Shown: positions 1-8,603, counted from the stretch's first letter. The stretch is DNA of 64,000 nt from Sinomonas sp. R1AF57 (GCF_002224485.1 NZ_CP022463.1:684119-748118); one strand, 5' to 3'. The notes: generated by a model from the letters alone, not told the origin. Translations and numbers: made by a program.

Positions 1-225
1 AAGTTCCACCGCGGGGTGCACGTGGGCATGATCGGGGTCAACGTCCCGATCCCCGTCCCGGTCGCGTACCACTCCTTCGGCGGGTGGAAGAACTCCCTCT
101 TCGGCGACAAGCACATCTACGGCGAGGAAGGCGTGGCCTTCTACACCCGCGCCAAGGTCATCACCCAGCGCTGGCCCGAACCCACCCACGCCTCCGGCGC
201 CACCTACAGCTTCCCCTCCAACTAG
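1..225 (+). CDS. mmsA: Methylmalonate-semialdehyde dehydrogenase, C-terminal part
   Basis: Only the last 74 codons are in the window; the frame is open from base 1 and stops at TAG 223-225. The segment [17 protein letters not shown] followed by SLFGD, GVAFYTR and a final RWP is characteristic of the CoA-acylating (methyl)malonate-semialdehyde dehydrogenase family (MmsA/IolA, about 490-500 residues). In inositol catabolism this enzyme converts malonate semialdehyde to acetyl-CoA and CO2; in valine catabolism it makes propionyl-CoA. The inositol-type genes that follow on the same strand favour the IolA role, but the missing N-terminal 85% prevents certainty. The next gene starts 94 bp downstream with its own Shine-Dalgarno sequence, so the two may share a transcript. 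Confidence 0.9.
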   Translation, partial: KFHRGVHVGMIGVNVPIPVPVAYHSFGGWKNSLFGDKHIYGEEGVAFYTRAKVITQRWPEPTHASGATYSFPSN

Positions 226-319
226 CCACGCCGGTTCAACGGAGCCCAGCGGAGTCGAAACCCGCAAGCGGTTCCGACTCCGCCCAACCACCGCCTCGGC
301 CCGACCGCGAAGGAGCACC

Positions 320-1249
320 ATGACTGACATCGAGAACAAGATCATCATCGGGACGGCCCCGGACTCGTGGGGCGTCTGGTTCGCCGACGACCCGAAGCAG
401 ACCCCGTGGGAGCGCTTCCTCGACGAGGTGGCCGAGGCCGGCTACAAGTGGATCGAGCTGGGCCCCTACGGCTACCTGCCGACGGACCCGTCCCGGCTCG
501 CCGACGAGCTCAAGGCCCGCGACCTGCAGGTCTCCGCAGGGACCGTGTTCACCGCGTTCCACCGGGGCGGGCGGCCGGGGGACGCAGCCTTCGAGGAGGC
601 CTGGGAGCCGGCCTGGCGCGTCGCCGAGCTGACGGCCGCGATGGGCGGCGAGCACATCGTCGTCATCCCCGCCATGTGGCGCGACGACGTCACCGGCGAG
701 GCGGTCGAGAACCAGGTCCTCTCCTCCGAGCAGTGGGACTCGCTCTTTAACGGCCACAACGAGCTGGGCCGCCGCCTGCAGGAGCAGTTCGGCCTGGCGC
801 AGCAGTTCCACTCGCACGCGGACTCCCATGTCCAGGGCCAGGCCGACATCGAGCGGCTGCTGGAGAACACCGACCCGGAGCTGCTCACCCTGTGCCTCGA
901 CACGGGCCACGCGGAGTACGGGGGAGCGAGCAGCGTCGACCTCATCCGCAAGTACCCCGAGCGCATTGGCTACCTGCACCTGAAGCAGATCGACCCCGAC
1001 GTCCTCGCGAAGGTCCGCGCGGAGAACATGACCTGGGCTGCCGCGAATATCGCCGGGGTCATGGTCGAGCCGCCGTCGGGCCTGCCTGACCTGCGCGAGG
1101 TCATCGAGGCGGTCGAGGGGCTCGACCGCCCGATCTTCGGCATCGTCGAGCAGGACATGTACCCCGTCGCGTTCGACGTCCCGCTCCCGATCGCCAAGCG
1201 CACCCGCAACTACCTCCTCTCGTGCGGGTCCCGCACGCGCGTCTCCTGA
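320..1249 (+). CDS. IolE-like sugar isomerase/dehydratase (TIM barrel)
   Basis: A 309-residue protein of the xylose-isomerase-like TIM-barrel family (AP endonuclease 2 fold). The N-terminal GTAPDSWGVW (residues 11-20) and the IELGPYGYLPTDP stretch resemble actinobacterial IolE-type inosose dehydratases. Candidate metal or substrate residues lie in HSHADSHVQG (about 163-172), LCLDTGHAEY (190-199), GYLHLKQID and the C-terminal GIVEQDMYP (274-282). IolE dehydrates 2-keto-myo-inositol to a trihydroxycyclohexanedione. Start ATG 320 has AAGGAG at 311-315. It lies between mmsA and an inositol dehydrogenase gene, which supports the role, but this family also contains epimerases, so the exact reaction is inferred. 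Confidence 0.75.
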   Translation: MTDIENKIIIGTAPDSWGVWFADDPKQTPWERFLDEVAEAGYKWIELGPYGYLPTDPSRLADELKARDLQVSAGTVFTAFHRGGRPGDAAFEEAWEPAWRVAELTAAMGGEHIVVIPAMWRDDVTGEAVENQVLSSEQWDSLFNGHNELGRRLQEQFGLAQQFHSHADSHVQGQADIERLLENTDPELLTLCLDTGHAEYGGASSVDLIRKYPERIGYLHLKQIDPDVLAKVRAENMTWAAANIAGVMVEPPSGLPDLREVIEAVEGLDRPIFGIVEQDMYPVAFDVPLPIAKRTRNYLLSCGSRTRVS

Positions 1250-1292
1250 CCTGCCGGTCTTCACCGAAACAGACCTAGAAAGGCACATTCCC

Positions 1293-2333
1293 ATGGCTGA
1301 GAACCTGCGCGTCGCCGTCATCGGCGCCGGCCGTATGGGCGCTGACCACATCCAGCGCCTCCACACGCGCATCCACGGGGCCGACGTCGCCGCCGTCGTC
1401 GACATCGACCTCGAGCGCGCCAAGGCCGCGATCGCGGACATCCCGGGCGCCCAGGCGTTCGCGACCCCGGCGGAGGCCTATGCGTCCGGCACGGTGGACG
1501 CCGTCCTCATCGCCACGCCCGGGTTCCTGCACGAGCAGGCCCTCCTCGAGGCCCTCGAGCTGGACATCCCGATCCTCTGCGAGAAGCCGCTCACCCCGGA
1601 TGCCGCCTCCGCGTGGAAGATCGTCGAGGCCGAGCAGAGGCTGGGCCGCCAGCGCATACAGGTCGGCTTCATGCGCCGCTTCGACGCCGAGTACGCGCAG
1701 CTGGGCGGCCTCGTCCGCGGCGGCGACCTCGGCGAGCTGCTCATGCTGCACTGCAGGCACCGCAATCCCGACACCCCGGCAGGCTTCACCAACGAGATGC
1801 TCATCAATGACTCCGTGGTGCACGAGTTCGACGTGATCCGCTACCTCACGGGCGAGGAGATCACCTCCGTCCAGGTGCGCCTCGGCAAGGCCTCCTCGAA
1901 GGCGCCGGCAGGCCAGCACGATCCGCAGCACGTCCTCATCGAGACGGAGTCCGGCGTCCTCGCCGACGTCGAGATCTTCGTCAACGCCCAGTTCGGCTAC
2001 GAGGTCGCCACCCAGGCCGCGTTCGAGGACGGGATCGTGGACATCGGCAACGACGGCGGCGCCTACATCCGCCGGGCCGGCCGTTGGGGCGGTGAGGTCA
2101 CTCCCAGCTTCATCGAGCGCTTCGGCGCCGCCTACGACGTCGAGGTCCAGTCCTGGGTCGATGCTGCACTCCGGGGTGGGATCGGCGGCCCGTCCGCCTG
2201 GGACGGCTACGCCACCGCCGCCTGCTGCGAGGCGGGCGTCGAGGCGCAGAAGAGCGGCGAGAAGGTCGCCGTCGTGCTCAACGAGAAGCCGGAGCTGTAC
2301 CGTGCGGGGACAGCCGCGGAGGCGGCGAAGTGA
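1293..2333 (+). CDS. iolG: Inositol 2-dehydrogenase-type oxidoreductase
   Basis: A 346-residue Gfo/Idh/MocA oxidoreductase. The N-terminal Rossmann motif is VIGAGRMGADH (9-19) and the CEKPL motif puts Lys at residue 98. In the C-terminal domain INDSVVHEFDVIRYL gives Asp173 and His177. This triad is offset by one from the Lys97/Asp172/His176 set known in Bacillus inositol dehydrogenase, so I expect NAD-dependent oxidation of myo-inositol or a close cyclitol to the 2-keto form. The protein lies just after the IolE-like gene, and its stop overlaps the GTG of the next gene (GTGA at 2330-2333), indicating one operon with translational coupling. Other Gfo family substrates cannot be excluded. Confidence 0.8.
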   Translation: MAENLRVAVIGAGRMGADHIQRLHTRIHGADVAAVVDIDLERAKAAIADIPGAQAFATPAEAYASGTVDAVLIATPGFLHEQALLEALELDIPILCEKPLTPDAASAWKIVEAEQRLGRQRIQVGFMRRFDAEYAQLGGLVRGGDLGELLMLHCRHRNPDTPAGFTNEMLINDSVVHEFDVIRYLTGEEITSVQVRLGKASSKAPAGQHDPQHVLIETESGVLADVEIFVNAQFGYEVATQAAFEDGIVDIGNDGGAYIRRAGRWGGEVTPSFIERFGAAYDVEVQSWVDAALRGGIGGPSAWDGYATAACCEAGVEAQKSGEKVAVVLNEKPELYRAGTAAEAAK

Positions 2334-3205
2334 AGATCGCGCTCGATCCCACCCCGTTCCACTCCACGCATTCGCTGCTCGAGTTCCCCGCCCTCGCCGC
2401 GGAGCTGGGCTAAAAGTACCTCCAGATGACCCCGCACCGGGACTTCATCCCGTTCTTCACGCACCCCAAGGCCGACGACGAGCTCGTCCGGCAGTTCCGC
2501 AAGGCCTGCGCCGACGCGGAAGTCGAGGTCGCCTCGGTCCTGCCCGTCCTGCGCTGGTCCGGCCCGGACGAGACGATGCGCGAGGCCGCGGTGCGGTACT
2601 GGAAGCGTGCCGTCCAGATCACCGTGGACCTGGGATGCAGCCAGATGAACACAGAATTCTCGGGGCGCCCCGAGAAGCCCGAGGAGTCTGAGGCCTGCTT
2701 CTACAAGTCCATGGAGGAGCTCGTCCCCGTCTTCGAGCGGGAAGGCGTCCACGTGGCGATCGATCCGCACCCCGACGACTTCGTCGAGGAGGGCCTCGCC
2801 GCCCTGCGCGTGATCCGCGGCATCAATTCGCCCAGCATCGGGATGGTCTACGTCGCCTCGCACACCTTCCACATGAAGGACGAGCCGCTGGAGATCATGC
2901 GTGCCGCCGGGGAGCGCATCCGCGTGGTCCACGTTTCCGACACGATGAACCACCACGCCTCCCACGGACTGCGGTACATCACCAATCCGCCCGGCAACGA
3001 TGTGCGCGTGCACCAGCACCTCAAGATCGGCGACGGCGACGTCAACTGGGACCAGTTCTTCGGCGGCCTCGGCGAAATCGGCTTCCTCGACCGCGACGAC
3101 ACCGTCATGGTCTCGAGCGTCTTCGCCGAGAACGAGAACGCGGACGAGGTGTCCCGTTTCCAGCTGCGCACCATGCAGGACCGCGTCTCGCGGGTCTCGC
3201 GCTGA
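2330..3205 (+). pseudogene. TIM-barrel sugar isomerase gene interrupted by in-frame TAA
   Basis: The frame begins at GTG 2330, overlapping the iolG stop, and would encode a 291-residue TIM-barrel isomerase/epimerase. Codon 28 is TAA (2411-2413), in the context LAAELG-stop-KYLQMTPH; the family-like reading GYKYLQ needs only TAC at this codon, so a single C to A change explains it. Downstream the frame is uninterrupted to TGA 3205 with intact features (VAIDPHPDDFVEEG, IRVVHVSDT, ENENADE). An ATG at 2426, five codons after the stop, could allow restart of a 259-residue protein lacking the first barrel strand, but it has no clear Shine-Dalgarno sequence. A sequencing error is also possible. The role was probably an inositol-intermediate isomerase. 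Confidence 0.8.
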
Positions 3206-3245
3206 CGCAGCTTCCGGACGCCTCGATGGGGGATGACCGGATCCC

Positions 3246-3290
3246 GAGGGGCCCAGGCCCGGTGACTCGCTCACCGGGCCTGGGCCCCTC
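3246..3290. terminator. Perfect 20-bp stem hairpin
   Basis: The arm 3246-3265 (GAGGGGCCCAGGCCCGGTGA) pairs perfectly with 3271-3290 across a 5-nt loop, CTCGC. It lies 40 bp after the interrupted isomerase gene and faces the 3' end of iolB on the other strand. There is no U-tract, which is common in high-G+C actinobacteria. It probably ends both transcripts. Confidence 0.75.
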
Positions 3291-3306
3291 GCCGTCCCCG
3301 GCCGCC

Positions 3307-3382
3307 GAGGTCACCCCGTGTGCGCGCGAGGTCACCCCGCGTGCGCGCGAGGTCACCCCGTGTGCGCGCGAGGTCACCCCGC
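3307..3382. repeat. 21-bp tandem array, GAGGTCACCCC type
   Basis: Three 21-bp units start at 3307, 3328 and 3349, with a partial fourth at 3370-3382. Units begin GAGGTCACCCCG and continue with alternating TGTGCGCGC and CGTGCGCGC. The array is non-coding, between convergent genes, and is followed by a copy of the 12-mer CGCACGACGGCG (3390-3401). A second 21-bp array with a related GGTGACCCC core is at 45530-45600. Function unknown. Confidence 0.8.
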
Positions 3383-3437
3383 GGAAATGCGCACGACGGC
3401 GCGCGGCCGCCCGCGCCGGCGCCGGCCACCCGCCGTC

Positions 3438-3520
3438 GTACCTGAGAAGCGTGTGGGGCGGGAAGAGCTGTACCCGAAACGTCCTTGGGGCGAAAATGGC
3501 GTACCCGAAACAGGGTGGGC
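3438..3520. repeat. 31-bp periodic array, GTACCCGAAAC core
   Basis: The core occurs at 3470-3480 and 3501-3511 (31-bp spacing), with a degenerate copy GTACCTGAGAA at 3438. The spacer carries the partly conserved GGGGCG element seen in the other arrays. It lies just beyond the iolB stop codon at 3527. Together with the hairpin and the 21-bp array it fills the 321-bp gap 3206-3526, in which I see no gene. Confidence 0.8.
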
Positions 3521-3526
3521 GGTGGG

Positions 3527-4432
3527 TCAGGCGGTGAAGGGGAGGCGGGCGTCCACCTGCTGCGCGTCCCAGGTGGAGCGGATCCAGCCGTGGTGGGGGT
3601 CGTCGCTGATGAGCCACTCGCGCACGCGGCCCGGGCCGGCCATCACATTGAGGTAGTAGAGGTCGTAGCCGGGAGCCGCCATCGCGGGCCCGTGCCAGCC
3701 GTGGGGGACCAGCACGACGTCGCCGGTGCGCACCTCGGCGTTGACGTCGATCGGCCGCTCGTCCGAGGCGTACACGCGGGCGTACCCGACCGGGTCCTGG
3801 CCGGCGGCGGTGTCGGTGCCCGTGGGGGACCCGGGGGCCAGACGGGTCTCGAAGTAGTAGATCTCCTCGAGGAAGGTCTCCCCGTCCTTCTCCTCATCGT
3901 GCTTGTGCGGAGGGTAGGAGGACCAGTTCCCTGCAGGCGTGATGACCTCGCACACGATGAACCGGTCCGCTTCGAGCGCGGCGGGCGTGCCGAAGTTGTG
4001 CACCTGGCGCGAGCAGTTCCCCGCCCCGCGCAGCTCGACCGGCGTCTCTTCAGCCCGCACGAGCCGCGTCGGGTACTCCGCCTTCGCGGGGGCGAGGGCG
4101 ACGGCGACGCGGCCGCCCTCCGCGCTGGAGATCTCCACCGCCTTCCCGATGCCCGTGTAGAGGACGTCGCTCGGGCCGGAGAAGACCGAGGCCCGGCCGC
4201 GCAGGGAGTGGGCGACGCCGTCGACCGTCACCTCGAAGGCCCCGGTGAGCGGCACGACGATCCGCTCCTCGCCAGTGGCCTCGAGGGAGACCGAGGCGCC
4301 GGGCGCGAGCTCGGCGACCTTGAGACCCGTGTGCTCCCAGCCGTCCACGGCCGTGGAGCTGTCGTGGCCGCCGAGGGAGACCTGCCAGTCGCCGTCCTTG
4401 GCCGTTCCGAGGGGGTAGACCCACTCTGCCAT
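3527..4432 (-). CDS. iolB: 5-deoxy-glucuronate isomerase
   Basis: A 301-residue bicupin protein matching IolB, which converts 5-deoxy-glucuronate to 5-deoxy-2-keto-D-gluconate, the fourth step of myo-inositol breakdown. The family signature is visible: SSYPPHKHDEE (about 170-180, metal-binding His residues), FLEEIYYFE, and the C-terminal VLVPHGWHGP and DLYYLNVMAGP segments. Length is normal for the family (270-300). ATG 4432 is preceded by GAAAGGA. It lies 36 bp downstream of the GntR gene on the same strand, so regulator and isomerase are likely co-transcribed, away from the iolE/iolG operon. Confidence 0.93.
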   Translation of the reverse strand: MAEWVYPLGTAKDGDWQVSLGGHDSSTAVDGWEHTGLKVAELAPGASVSLEATGEERIVVPLTGAFEVTVDGVAHSLRGRASVFSGPSDVLYTGIGKAVEISSAEGGRVAVALAPAKAEYPTRLVRAEETPVELRGAGNCSRQVHNFGTPAALEADRFIVCEVITPAGNWSSYPPHKHDEEKDGETFLEEIYYFETRLAPGSPTGTDTAAGQDPVGYARVYASDERPIDVNAEVRTGDVVLVPHGWHGPAMAAPGYDLYYLNVMAGPGRVREWLISDDPHHGWIRSTWDAQQVDARLPFTA

Positions 4433-4468
4433 GTGATTCCTTTCGTCAGGTGCCGCTCGGGCGCTGCC

Positions 4469-5209
4469 TCAGCGCTGGACCAGCGTCATCTCGAAGCTGT
4501 ACGAGTCCGCCCGATAGACGTGCCGGCCGGTCTCGACGTTGCGCCCGGTGTCGTCCACGGCGGTGCGCTCCATCGTCACGAGCGCCGAGCCGGGCGCCGT
4601 CTCGAGGAGCTCGGCCTGGTACTCGTCGGCAACCGTGGCCCCGATGCGCTGGTTCGCGAGGCGGAAGTTCACCCCCGCGTCGCGCAGGATCTGGTACATG
4701 CCGCTCTGGCGCAGGCCTTCCTCGGTGAGCTCGGCGACGTCGTCGCGCACCCAGTTCTCCATGAGGGCCAACGGCTTCTCGCCGACCGAGCGCAGGCGCG
4801 TGAAGTGGTAGACGCCGACGTCGGGCGGCAGCTGCAGCGTCTCGGCGATGTCCCGCTCGGCGGGGCCGTGACGGAACGCGAGCACCTTCGTGGTGGGCTG
4901 CTTGCCGCCACGCGAGAGGTCGTCGAAGAGGCTCGAGAGCTCGAGGTGCCGGCGCACCTGGCTCGCGACGACCTGGGTGCCCACGCCGCGCTTGCGCACG
5001 AGCAGGCCGGCGCGGACCAGCTCGTCCATCGCCTTGCGCATGGTCGGGCGCGAGAGGTTGAGCTGCGCCGCGAGCTCGATCTCGTTCTCGAGCCTCGAGC
5101 CGGGCTCCAGAGTGCCGCTGCGGATCATCGCCTCGATCCCCTGGACCACCTGGTGGTACAGGGGAATGGGGGACGAGCGGTCGATTGGGATGTTGAGGCT
5201 GGCTGCCAT
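4469..5209 (-). CDS. GntR/HutC-family regulator (UTRA domain)
   Basis: A 246-residue transcription factor. Residues about 10-78 form the GntR winged helix (PIPLYHQVVQGIEAMIRSG, LSRPTMRKAMDELVRAGLL); residues about 95-240 form the UTRA ligand-binding domain (FRHGPAERDIAETLQL, VGEKPLALMENWV). Such proteins usually repress catabolic operons and release DNA on binding a sugar or pathway intermediate. The Shine-Dalgarno sequence AAGGAGG lies directly before ATG 5209. Its position between iolB and the ABC importer suggests it controls the inositol regulon. The recurrent TTGAYAGGACAAA motif (first copy 5265-5277, 56 bp upstream of this gene) is my candidate operator; that link is inference. Confidence 0.85.
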   Translation of the reverse strand: MAASLNIPIDRSSPIPLYHQVVQGIEAMIRSGTLEPGSRLENEIELAAQLNLSRPTMRKAMDELVRAGLLVRKRGVGTQVVASQVRRHLELSSLFDDLSRGGKQPTTKVLAFRHGPAERDIAETLQLPPDVGVYHFTRLRSVGEKPLALMENWVRDDVAELTEEGLRQSGMYQILRDAGVNFRLANQRIGATVADEYQAELLETAPGSALVTMERTAVDDTGRNVETGRHVYRADSYSFEMTLVQR

Positions 5210-5264
5210 GACCCCTCCTTGGGTCGAGGTGACGGGTCCTGTGTCCTCGAACCGCTTTGTTTAT

Positions 5265-5277
5265 TTGATAGGACAAA
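5265..5277. promoter_or_regulatory. Candidate GntR-type site TTGATAGGACAAA
   Basis: Located between the divergent GntR and ABC-importer genes. It is one of four close copies; the others are 8763-8775 (TTGACAGGACAAA), 10132-10144 (identical to the last) and 18602-18613 (TGTCAGGACAAA). In three cases it sits at a -35 region. At 18602 it lies just upstream of a separate -35, so it is not simply the -35 hexamer. A weaker copy is ATGTGTGGACAAA at 5412-5424. Confidence 0.5.
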
Positions 5278-5387
5278 TTCTCCACGCTCATCCTAGCAGT
5301 CGCAACCCCATTCCTCCGGGAATTCCGGCGGAAGGATGGTCGGCCGGCGCTTGTCTGCAGGAGGTGACAAACCATCATTGATGCTTC

Positions 5388-5397
5388 GGAGCGCTCC
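5388..5397. promoter_or_regulatory. LacI-type operator GGAGCGCTCC
   Basis: A perfect 10-bp palindrome followed by AAAAATTAG, upstream of the ABC importer. The same core followed by AAAATTAG recurs at 10167-10176 in front of the first oxidoreductase module. A weak promoter may overlap it (TTGATG at 5378-5383, about 17-18 bp before AATTAG/ATTAGT); another TTGACA is at 5428-5433. Together with the GGACAAA motifs this accounts for the 310-bp gap 5210-5519, in which I see no gene. Confidence 0.6.
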
Positions 5398-5519
5398 AAA
5401 AATTAGTGCGTATGTGTGGACAAACTGTTGACAGCGGTGATGTACGTCACCCAAGATCGACGCAAGAGCCTCAGGGGCCGGCGCAGCCGCCGGCCAGGCC
5501 GAGATCAAAGGAGATTTCC

Positions 5520-6512
5520 GTGACCAAGTTTTCGTGGCGCCGCGCAGCTGTTGTGGCCCTCGCCGTGCCCGCGCTCGCCCTCTCGGCCTGCTCGGCCGGC
5601 GGCAAGGCCGGTGACACCGGCGGCGGCAGCGGCGGCGGCCAGGCTGCCTCGACGCCCAGGATCAAGGTCGCGCTCGTCACGCACGCAGCAGCGGGCGACA
5701 CGTTCTGGGACATCGTCCGCAAGGGCGCCGAGGAGGCGGCGTCGAAGGACAACGTGGACCTGCAGTACCTCAACGACCCCGAGGCGGGGCGCCAGGCCCA
5801 GCTCGTCCAGCAGGCGATCGACTCGAAGGTCGACGGCATCGCCGTTACCCTCGCAACGCCCGATGCACTCAAGGACGTCGTGAAGAAGGCGACGGACGCC
5901 GGCATCCCCGTGGTGAGCCTCAACGCGGGCGAGGACGTCTCCGCGAAGCTCGGGGCGTTCACCCACTTCGGCTCCAACGAGAAGCTCGCCGGCGAGACGG
6001 TCGGCACGCGCCTCGCGTCCGATGGGTACAAGCACCCGATCTGCGTCATCCAGCAGCAGGGCCACGTCGGCCTCGAGAACCGCTGCGCGGGCGTCAAGGC
6101 CAAGGTCCCCGGCACGGAGATCCTCTACGTCAACGGCCAGGACATGACCTCGGTGCAGTCCACCGCGACCGCCAAGCTCCAGGCCACCAAGGACGCCGAC
6201 GTCATCATCGGCCTCGGCGCCCCGATCACCCTGACCCTGCTCAAGTCCGTCACGGACGCCGGCAGCTCCGCCAAGGTTGCCAGCTTCGACCTCAACGCCG
6301 AGCTCGCGCAGAAGATCGCCGACGGGACGGTCATCTTCACCATCGACCAGCAGCCGTGGCTCCAGGGGTACATGTCCGTCGACGCGCTCTGGCAGAACAA
6401 GCGCGGCGGCTTCAAGATCGGCGGCGGCCAGCCCGTCCTGACCGGTCCGACCATCGTCGACAAGTCCAACGCTGCCGACGTCGTCAAGTTCGCCCAGCAG
6501 GGCGTCCGCTAA
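5520..6512 (+). CDS. Sugar ABC transporter substrate-binding lipoprotein
   Basis: A 330-residue periplasmic-binding-protein type 1 (ribose/xylose family, Peripla_BP_4). GTG 5520 is chosen because AAGGAG lies at 5508-5513 and the protein then begins with a lipoprotein signal: MTKFSWRR, a hydrophobic core and lipobox LSAC with Cys24. A Gly/Ser-rich linker follows, then the binding fold (KVALVTHAAAGDTFWDIVRKG; SKVDGIAVTLATPDAL; GIPVVSLNAGED). It would be anchored outside the membrane and deliver a sugar or cyclitol to the permease encoded next. Context suggests inositol or a related polyol. The operator at 5388-5397 implies LacI control. Confidence 0.9.
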   Translation: MTKFSWRRAAVVALAVPALALSACSAGGKAGDTGGGSGGGQAASTPRIKVALVTHAAAGDTFWDIVRKGAEEAASKDNVDLQYLNDPEAGRQAQLVQQAIDSKVDGIAVTLATPDALKDVVKKATDAGIPVVSLNAGEDVSAKLGAFTHFGSNEKLAGETVGTRLASDGYKHPICVIQQQGHVGLENRCAGVKAKVPGTEILYVNGQDMTSVQSTATAKLQATKDADVIIGLGAPITLTLLKSVTDAGSSAKVASFDLNAELAQKIADGTVIFTIDQQPWLQGYMSVDALWQNKRGGFKIGGGQPVLTGPTIVDKSNAADVVKFAQQGVR

Positions 6513-6522
6513 CACCGGATCG

Positions 6523-6567
6523 CGGGCTGCGCGGCGCGCATCGTCCAGAAGTGCGCCGCGCGGCCCG
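6523..6567 (+). terminator. Intercistronic hairpin after the binding-protein gene
   Basis: The arms 6523-6540 (CGGGCTGCGCGGCGCGCA) and 6552-6567 (TGCGCCGCGCGGCCCG) pair with one G-U and a 2-nt bulge over an 11-nt loop. A stable stem between a binding-protein gene and its permease gene often stabilises the upstream message or partly terminates it, so that more binding protein than permease is made. That function is inferred here. Confidence 0.6.
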
Positions 6568-6587
6568 ACCACCAAGGAGCATCCCCC

Positions 6588-7640
6588 ATGGCAACAGCAA
6601 CCCTGCCGTCGGCGCCAGCGCCGCTTGCGGACGAGCGGATCGGGCGCCGCGGCCCGTTCCAGAAGCTCCTCGGGCGTCCCGAGGTCGGGGCCCTCGTGGG
6701 CGCCGTCGTCCTGTTCATCTTCTTCTCGTTCGTCTCGAGCACCTTCCTCCAGCCGAACGCCTTCGCCACCGTGCTGTACGGGTCCTCGACCATCGGGATC
6801 ATGGCCGTCGGGGTGTCGCTGCTGATGATCGGCGGCGAGTTCGACCTCTCCGCCGGCGTCGCCGTGATCTCGTCGGCCCTGACCGCCTCGCTGTTCTCCT
6901 GGAACTTCGGCGTTAACGTGTGGGTCGGCGTCCTGCTCGCCCTCGTCGTCTCCCTCGGCATCGGGTTCGTGAACGGCTGGATCCTCGTCAAGACCAAGCT
7001 GCCGTCCTTCATCGTCACCCTTGCCACGTTCCTCATGCTCACGGGCCTGAACCTCGCCCTGACCCGGGCGATCGGCGGGGCGGTGTCCTCGCCGTCGATC
7101 GGGGCGATGGACGGGTTCTCGGCGGCCAAGGCGATCTTCGCCTCCTCGGTCTCCATCGCCGGGGTGGATGTGAAGATCACGGTCTTCTACTGGGTCGTCC
7201 TGGTCCTCATCGCCTCCTGGGTCCTCCTGCGGACCCGGGTGGGGAACTGGATCTTCGCCTCCGGCGGCGACGCCAACGCGGCACGCGCCGTCGGCGTCCC
7301 CGTCACGGCGACCAAGATCGGCCTGTTCATGGGCGTGGGCTTCTGCGGGTGGCTGCTGGGCATGCACAACCTCTTCGCGTTCGACGCCGTGCAGTCCGGG
7401 GAGGGCGTGGGCAACGAGTTCCTCTACATCATCGCCGCGGTCATCGGTGGCTGCCTGCTCACCGGCGGGTACGGCTCGGCCGTGGGCGGGGCGATCGGCG
7501 CGTTCATCTTCGGCATGGCCAACAAGGGCATCGTGTACGCGCAGTGGAACCCGGACTGGTTCAAGTTCTTCCTTGGCCTGATGCTCCTGCTGGCCACGAT
7601 CGTGAACCTCATCGTCAAGCGCCGCGCGGAACTGAAGTAG
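6588..7640 (+). CDS. Sugar ABC transporter permease (RbsC family)
   Basis: A 350-residue integral membrane protein of the branched-chain/ribose permease superfamily with about ten hydrophobic segments. Family features include LMIGGEFDLSAGVAVISSAL (near residues 79-98), NGWILVKTKLPSFIVTLATF and ANAARAVGVPVTATK, the cytoplasmic coupling loop. It forms the channel of the importer together with the ATPase encoded 15 bp downstream. ATG 6588 is preceded by AAGGAG. The gene order binding protein, permease, ATPase differs from the E. coli rbs order. Only one permease gene is present, so it probably forms a homodimer. Confidence 0.92.
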   Translation: MATATLPSAPAPLADERIGRRGPFQKLLGRPEVGALVGAVVLFIFFSFVSSTFLQPNAFATVLYGSSTIGIMAVGVSLLMIGGEFDLSAGVAVISSALTASLFSWNFGVNVWVGVLLALVVSLGIGFVNGWILVKTKLPSFIVTLATFLMLTGLNLALTRAIGGAVSSPSIGAMDGFSAAKAIFASSVSIAGVDVKITVFYWVVLVLIASWVLLRTRVGNWIFASGGDANAARAVGVPVTATKIGLFMGVGFCGWLLGMHNLFAFDAVQSGEGVGNEFLYIIAAVIGGCLLTGGYGSAVGGAIGAFIFGMANKGIVYAQWNPDWFKFFLGLMLLLATIVNLIVKRRAELK

Positions 7641-7655
7641 GACGGAGTGGCCACC

Positions 7656-8603
7656 ATGGCACAGCACAACGCAGCCCAGCACATCAGCAACAAAGACCTC
7701 CTCGCGGGCGAGAGCGACCCGCTGACCGACCGGCCGGTGCACCTGCTGCACCTGGACTCTGTGGGCAAGCACTACGGGAACGTCATTGCCCTGCGGGACG
7801 TGACGATGGCCGTGGACAACGGCCGGGTGACCTGCGTCCTGGGCGACAACGGGGCGGGGAAGTCGACCCTGATCAAGATCATCGCCGGGCTCCACCAGCA
7901 CGACGAGGGCACCTTCACCATCATGGGCGAGGAGCGGAAGCTCTCCAGCCCACGCGAGGCTCTGGATGCCGGAATCGCCGCCGTGTACCAGGACCTAGCG
8001 GTGGTCTCGCTCATGCCGATCTGGCGGAACTTCTTCCTCGGCTCCGAGCTGACCACCGGCGTCGGCCCGTTCCGGCGCATGGACGTGAACCGGATGAAGG
8101 AGATCACCAAGAAGGAACTGGCGCAGATGGGCATCGACCTGCGCGATGTCGAGCAGCCCATCGGCCAGCTCTCCGGCGGCGAGCGCCAGTGCGTGGCGAT
8201 CGCCAGGGCCGTGTACTTCGGGGCCAAGGTCCTGATTCTGGACGAGCCCACCGCCGCCTTGGGTGTGAAGCAGTCCGGGGTGGTCCTGCGGTACATCCTC
8301 CAGGCCCGTGACCGGGGCCTCGGAGTCATCTTCATCACCCACAACCCGCACCACGCCTACCCCGTCGGGGACCGGTTCCTGCTCCTGAAGCGCGGCCGCT
8401 CGATCGGCTACTACGACAAGAAGGACATCACTCTCGAGGAGCTCACCGCCCAGATGGCCGGCGGCGCCGAGCTCGCAGAGCTCGCCCACGAGCTCGAACA
8501 GCTCGGCGGCCACACCCAGGCGCTCAAGGAGGTCAAGGCCGAAGCCGCCGCGGTCACGGCGGAGGCGCCCTCCTCCGAGCGGGACCTCTCGACCCGCCCC
8601 TGA
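7656..8603 (+). CDS. Sugar ABC transporter ATP-binding protein (single NBD)
   Basis: A 315-residue ATPase with Walker [10 protein letters not shown] (about 63-71), Q-loop AAVYQDL, signature LSGGERQ (about 172-178), Walker [13 protein letters not shown] (192-203) and the H-loop His in FITHNPHHA. It has one nucleotide-binding domain, unlike the ~500-residue two-domain RbsA/XylG ATPases, so it should work as a homodimer. The C-terminus after residue 265 is Ala/Glu-rich and not recognised. ATG 7656 is preferred over an in-frame GTG at 7647 because GGAG at 7644-7647 is correctly spaced for the ATG. It is the last gene of the importer operon and is followed by hairpins. Confidence 0.9.
   Translation: MAQHNAAQHISNKDLLAGESDPLTDRPVHLLHLDSVGKHYGNVIALRDVTMAVDNGRVTCVLGDNGAGKSTLIKIIAGLHQHDEGTFTIMGEERKLSSPREALDAGIAAVYQDLAVVSLMPIWRNFFLGSELTTGVGPFRRMDVNRMKEITKKELAQMGIDLRDVEQPIGQLSGGERQCVAIARAVYFGAKVLILDEPTAALGVKQSGVVLRYILQARDRGLGVIFITHNPHHAYPVGDRFLLLKRGRSIGYYDKKDITLEELTAQMAGGAELAELAHELEQLGGHTQALKEVKAEAAAVTAEAPSSERDLSTRP

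Noticed and set aside
2411-2413. Recoded stop (selenocysteine or pyrrolysine) in the isomerase gene
   Set aside because: The codon is TAA, not TGA or TAG, and nothing in the family suggests recoding; a nonsense change or read error is simpler.
3485-5296. 603-residue plus-strand ORF across iolB and gntR
   Set aside because: It is antisense to two recognised proteins and has no domain of its own; only the absence of stop codons in G+C-rich DNA makes it long.
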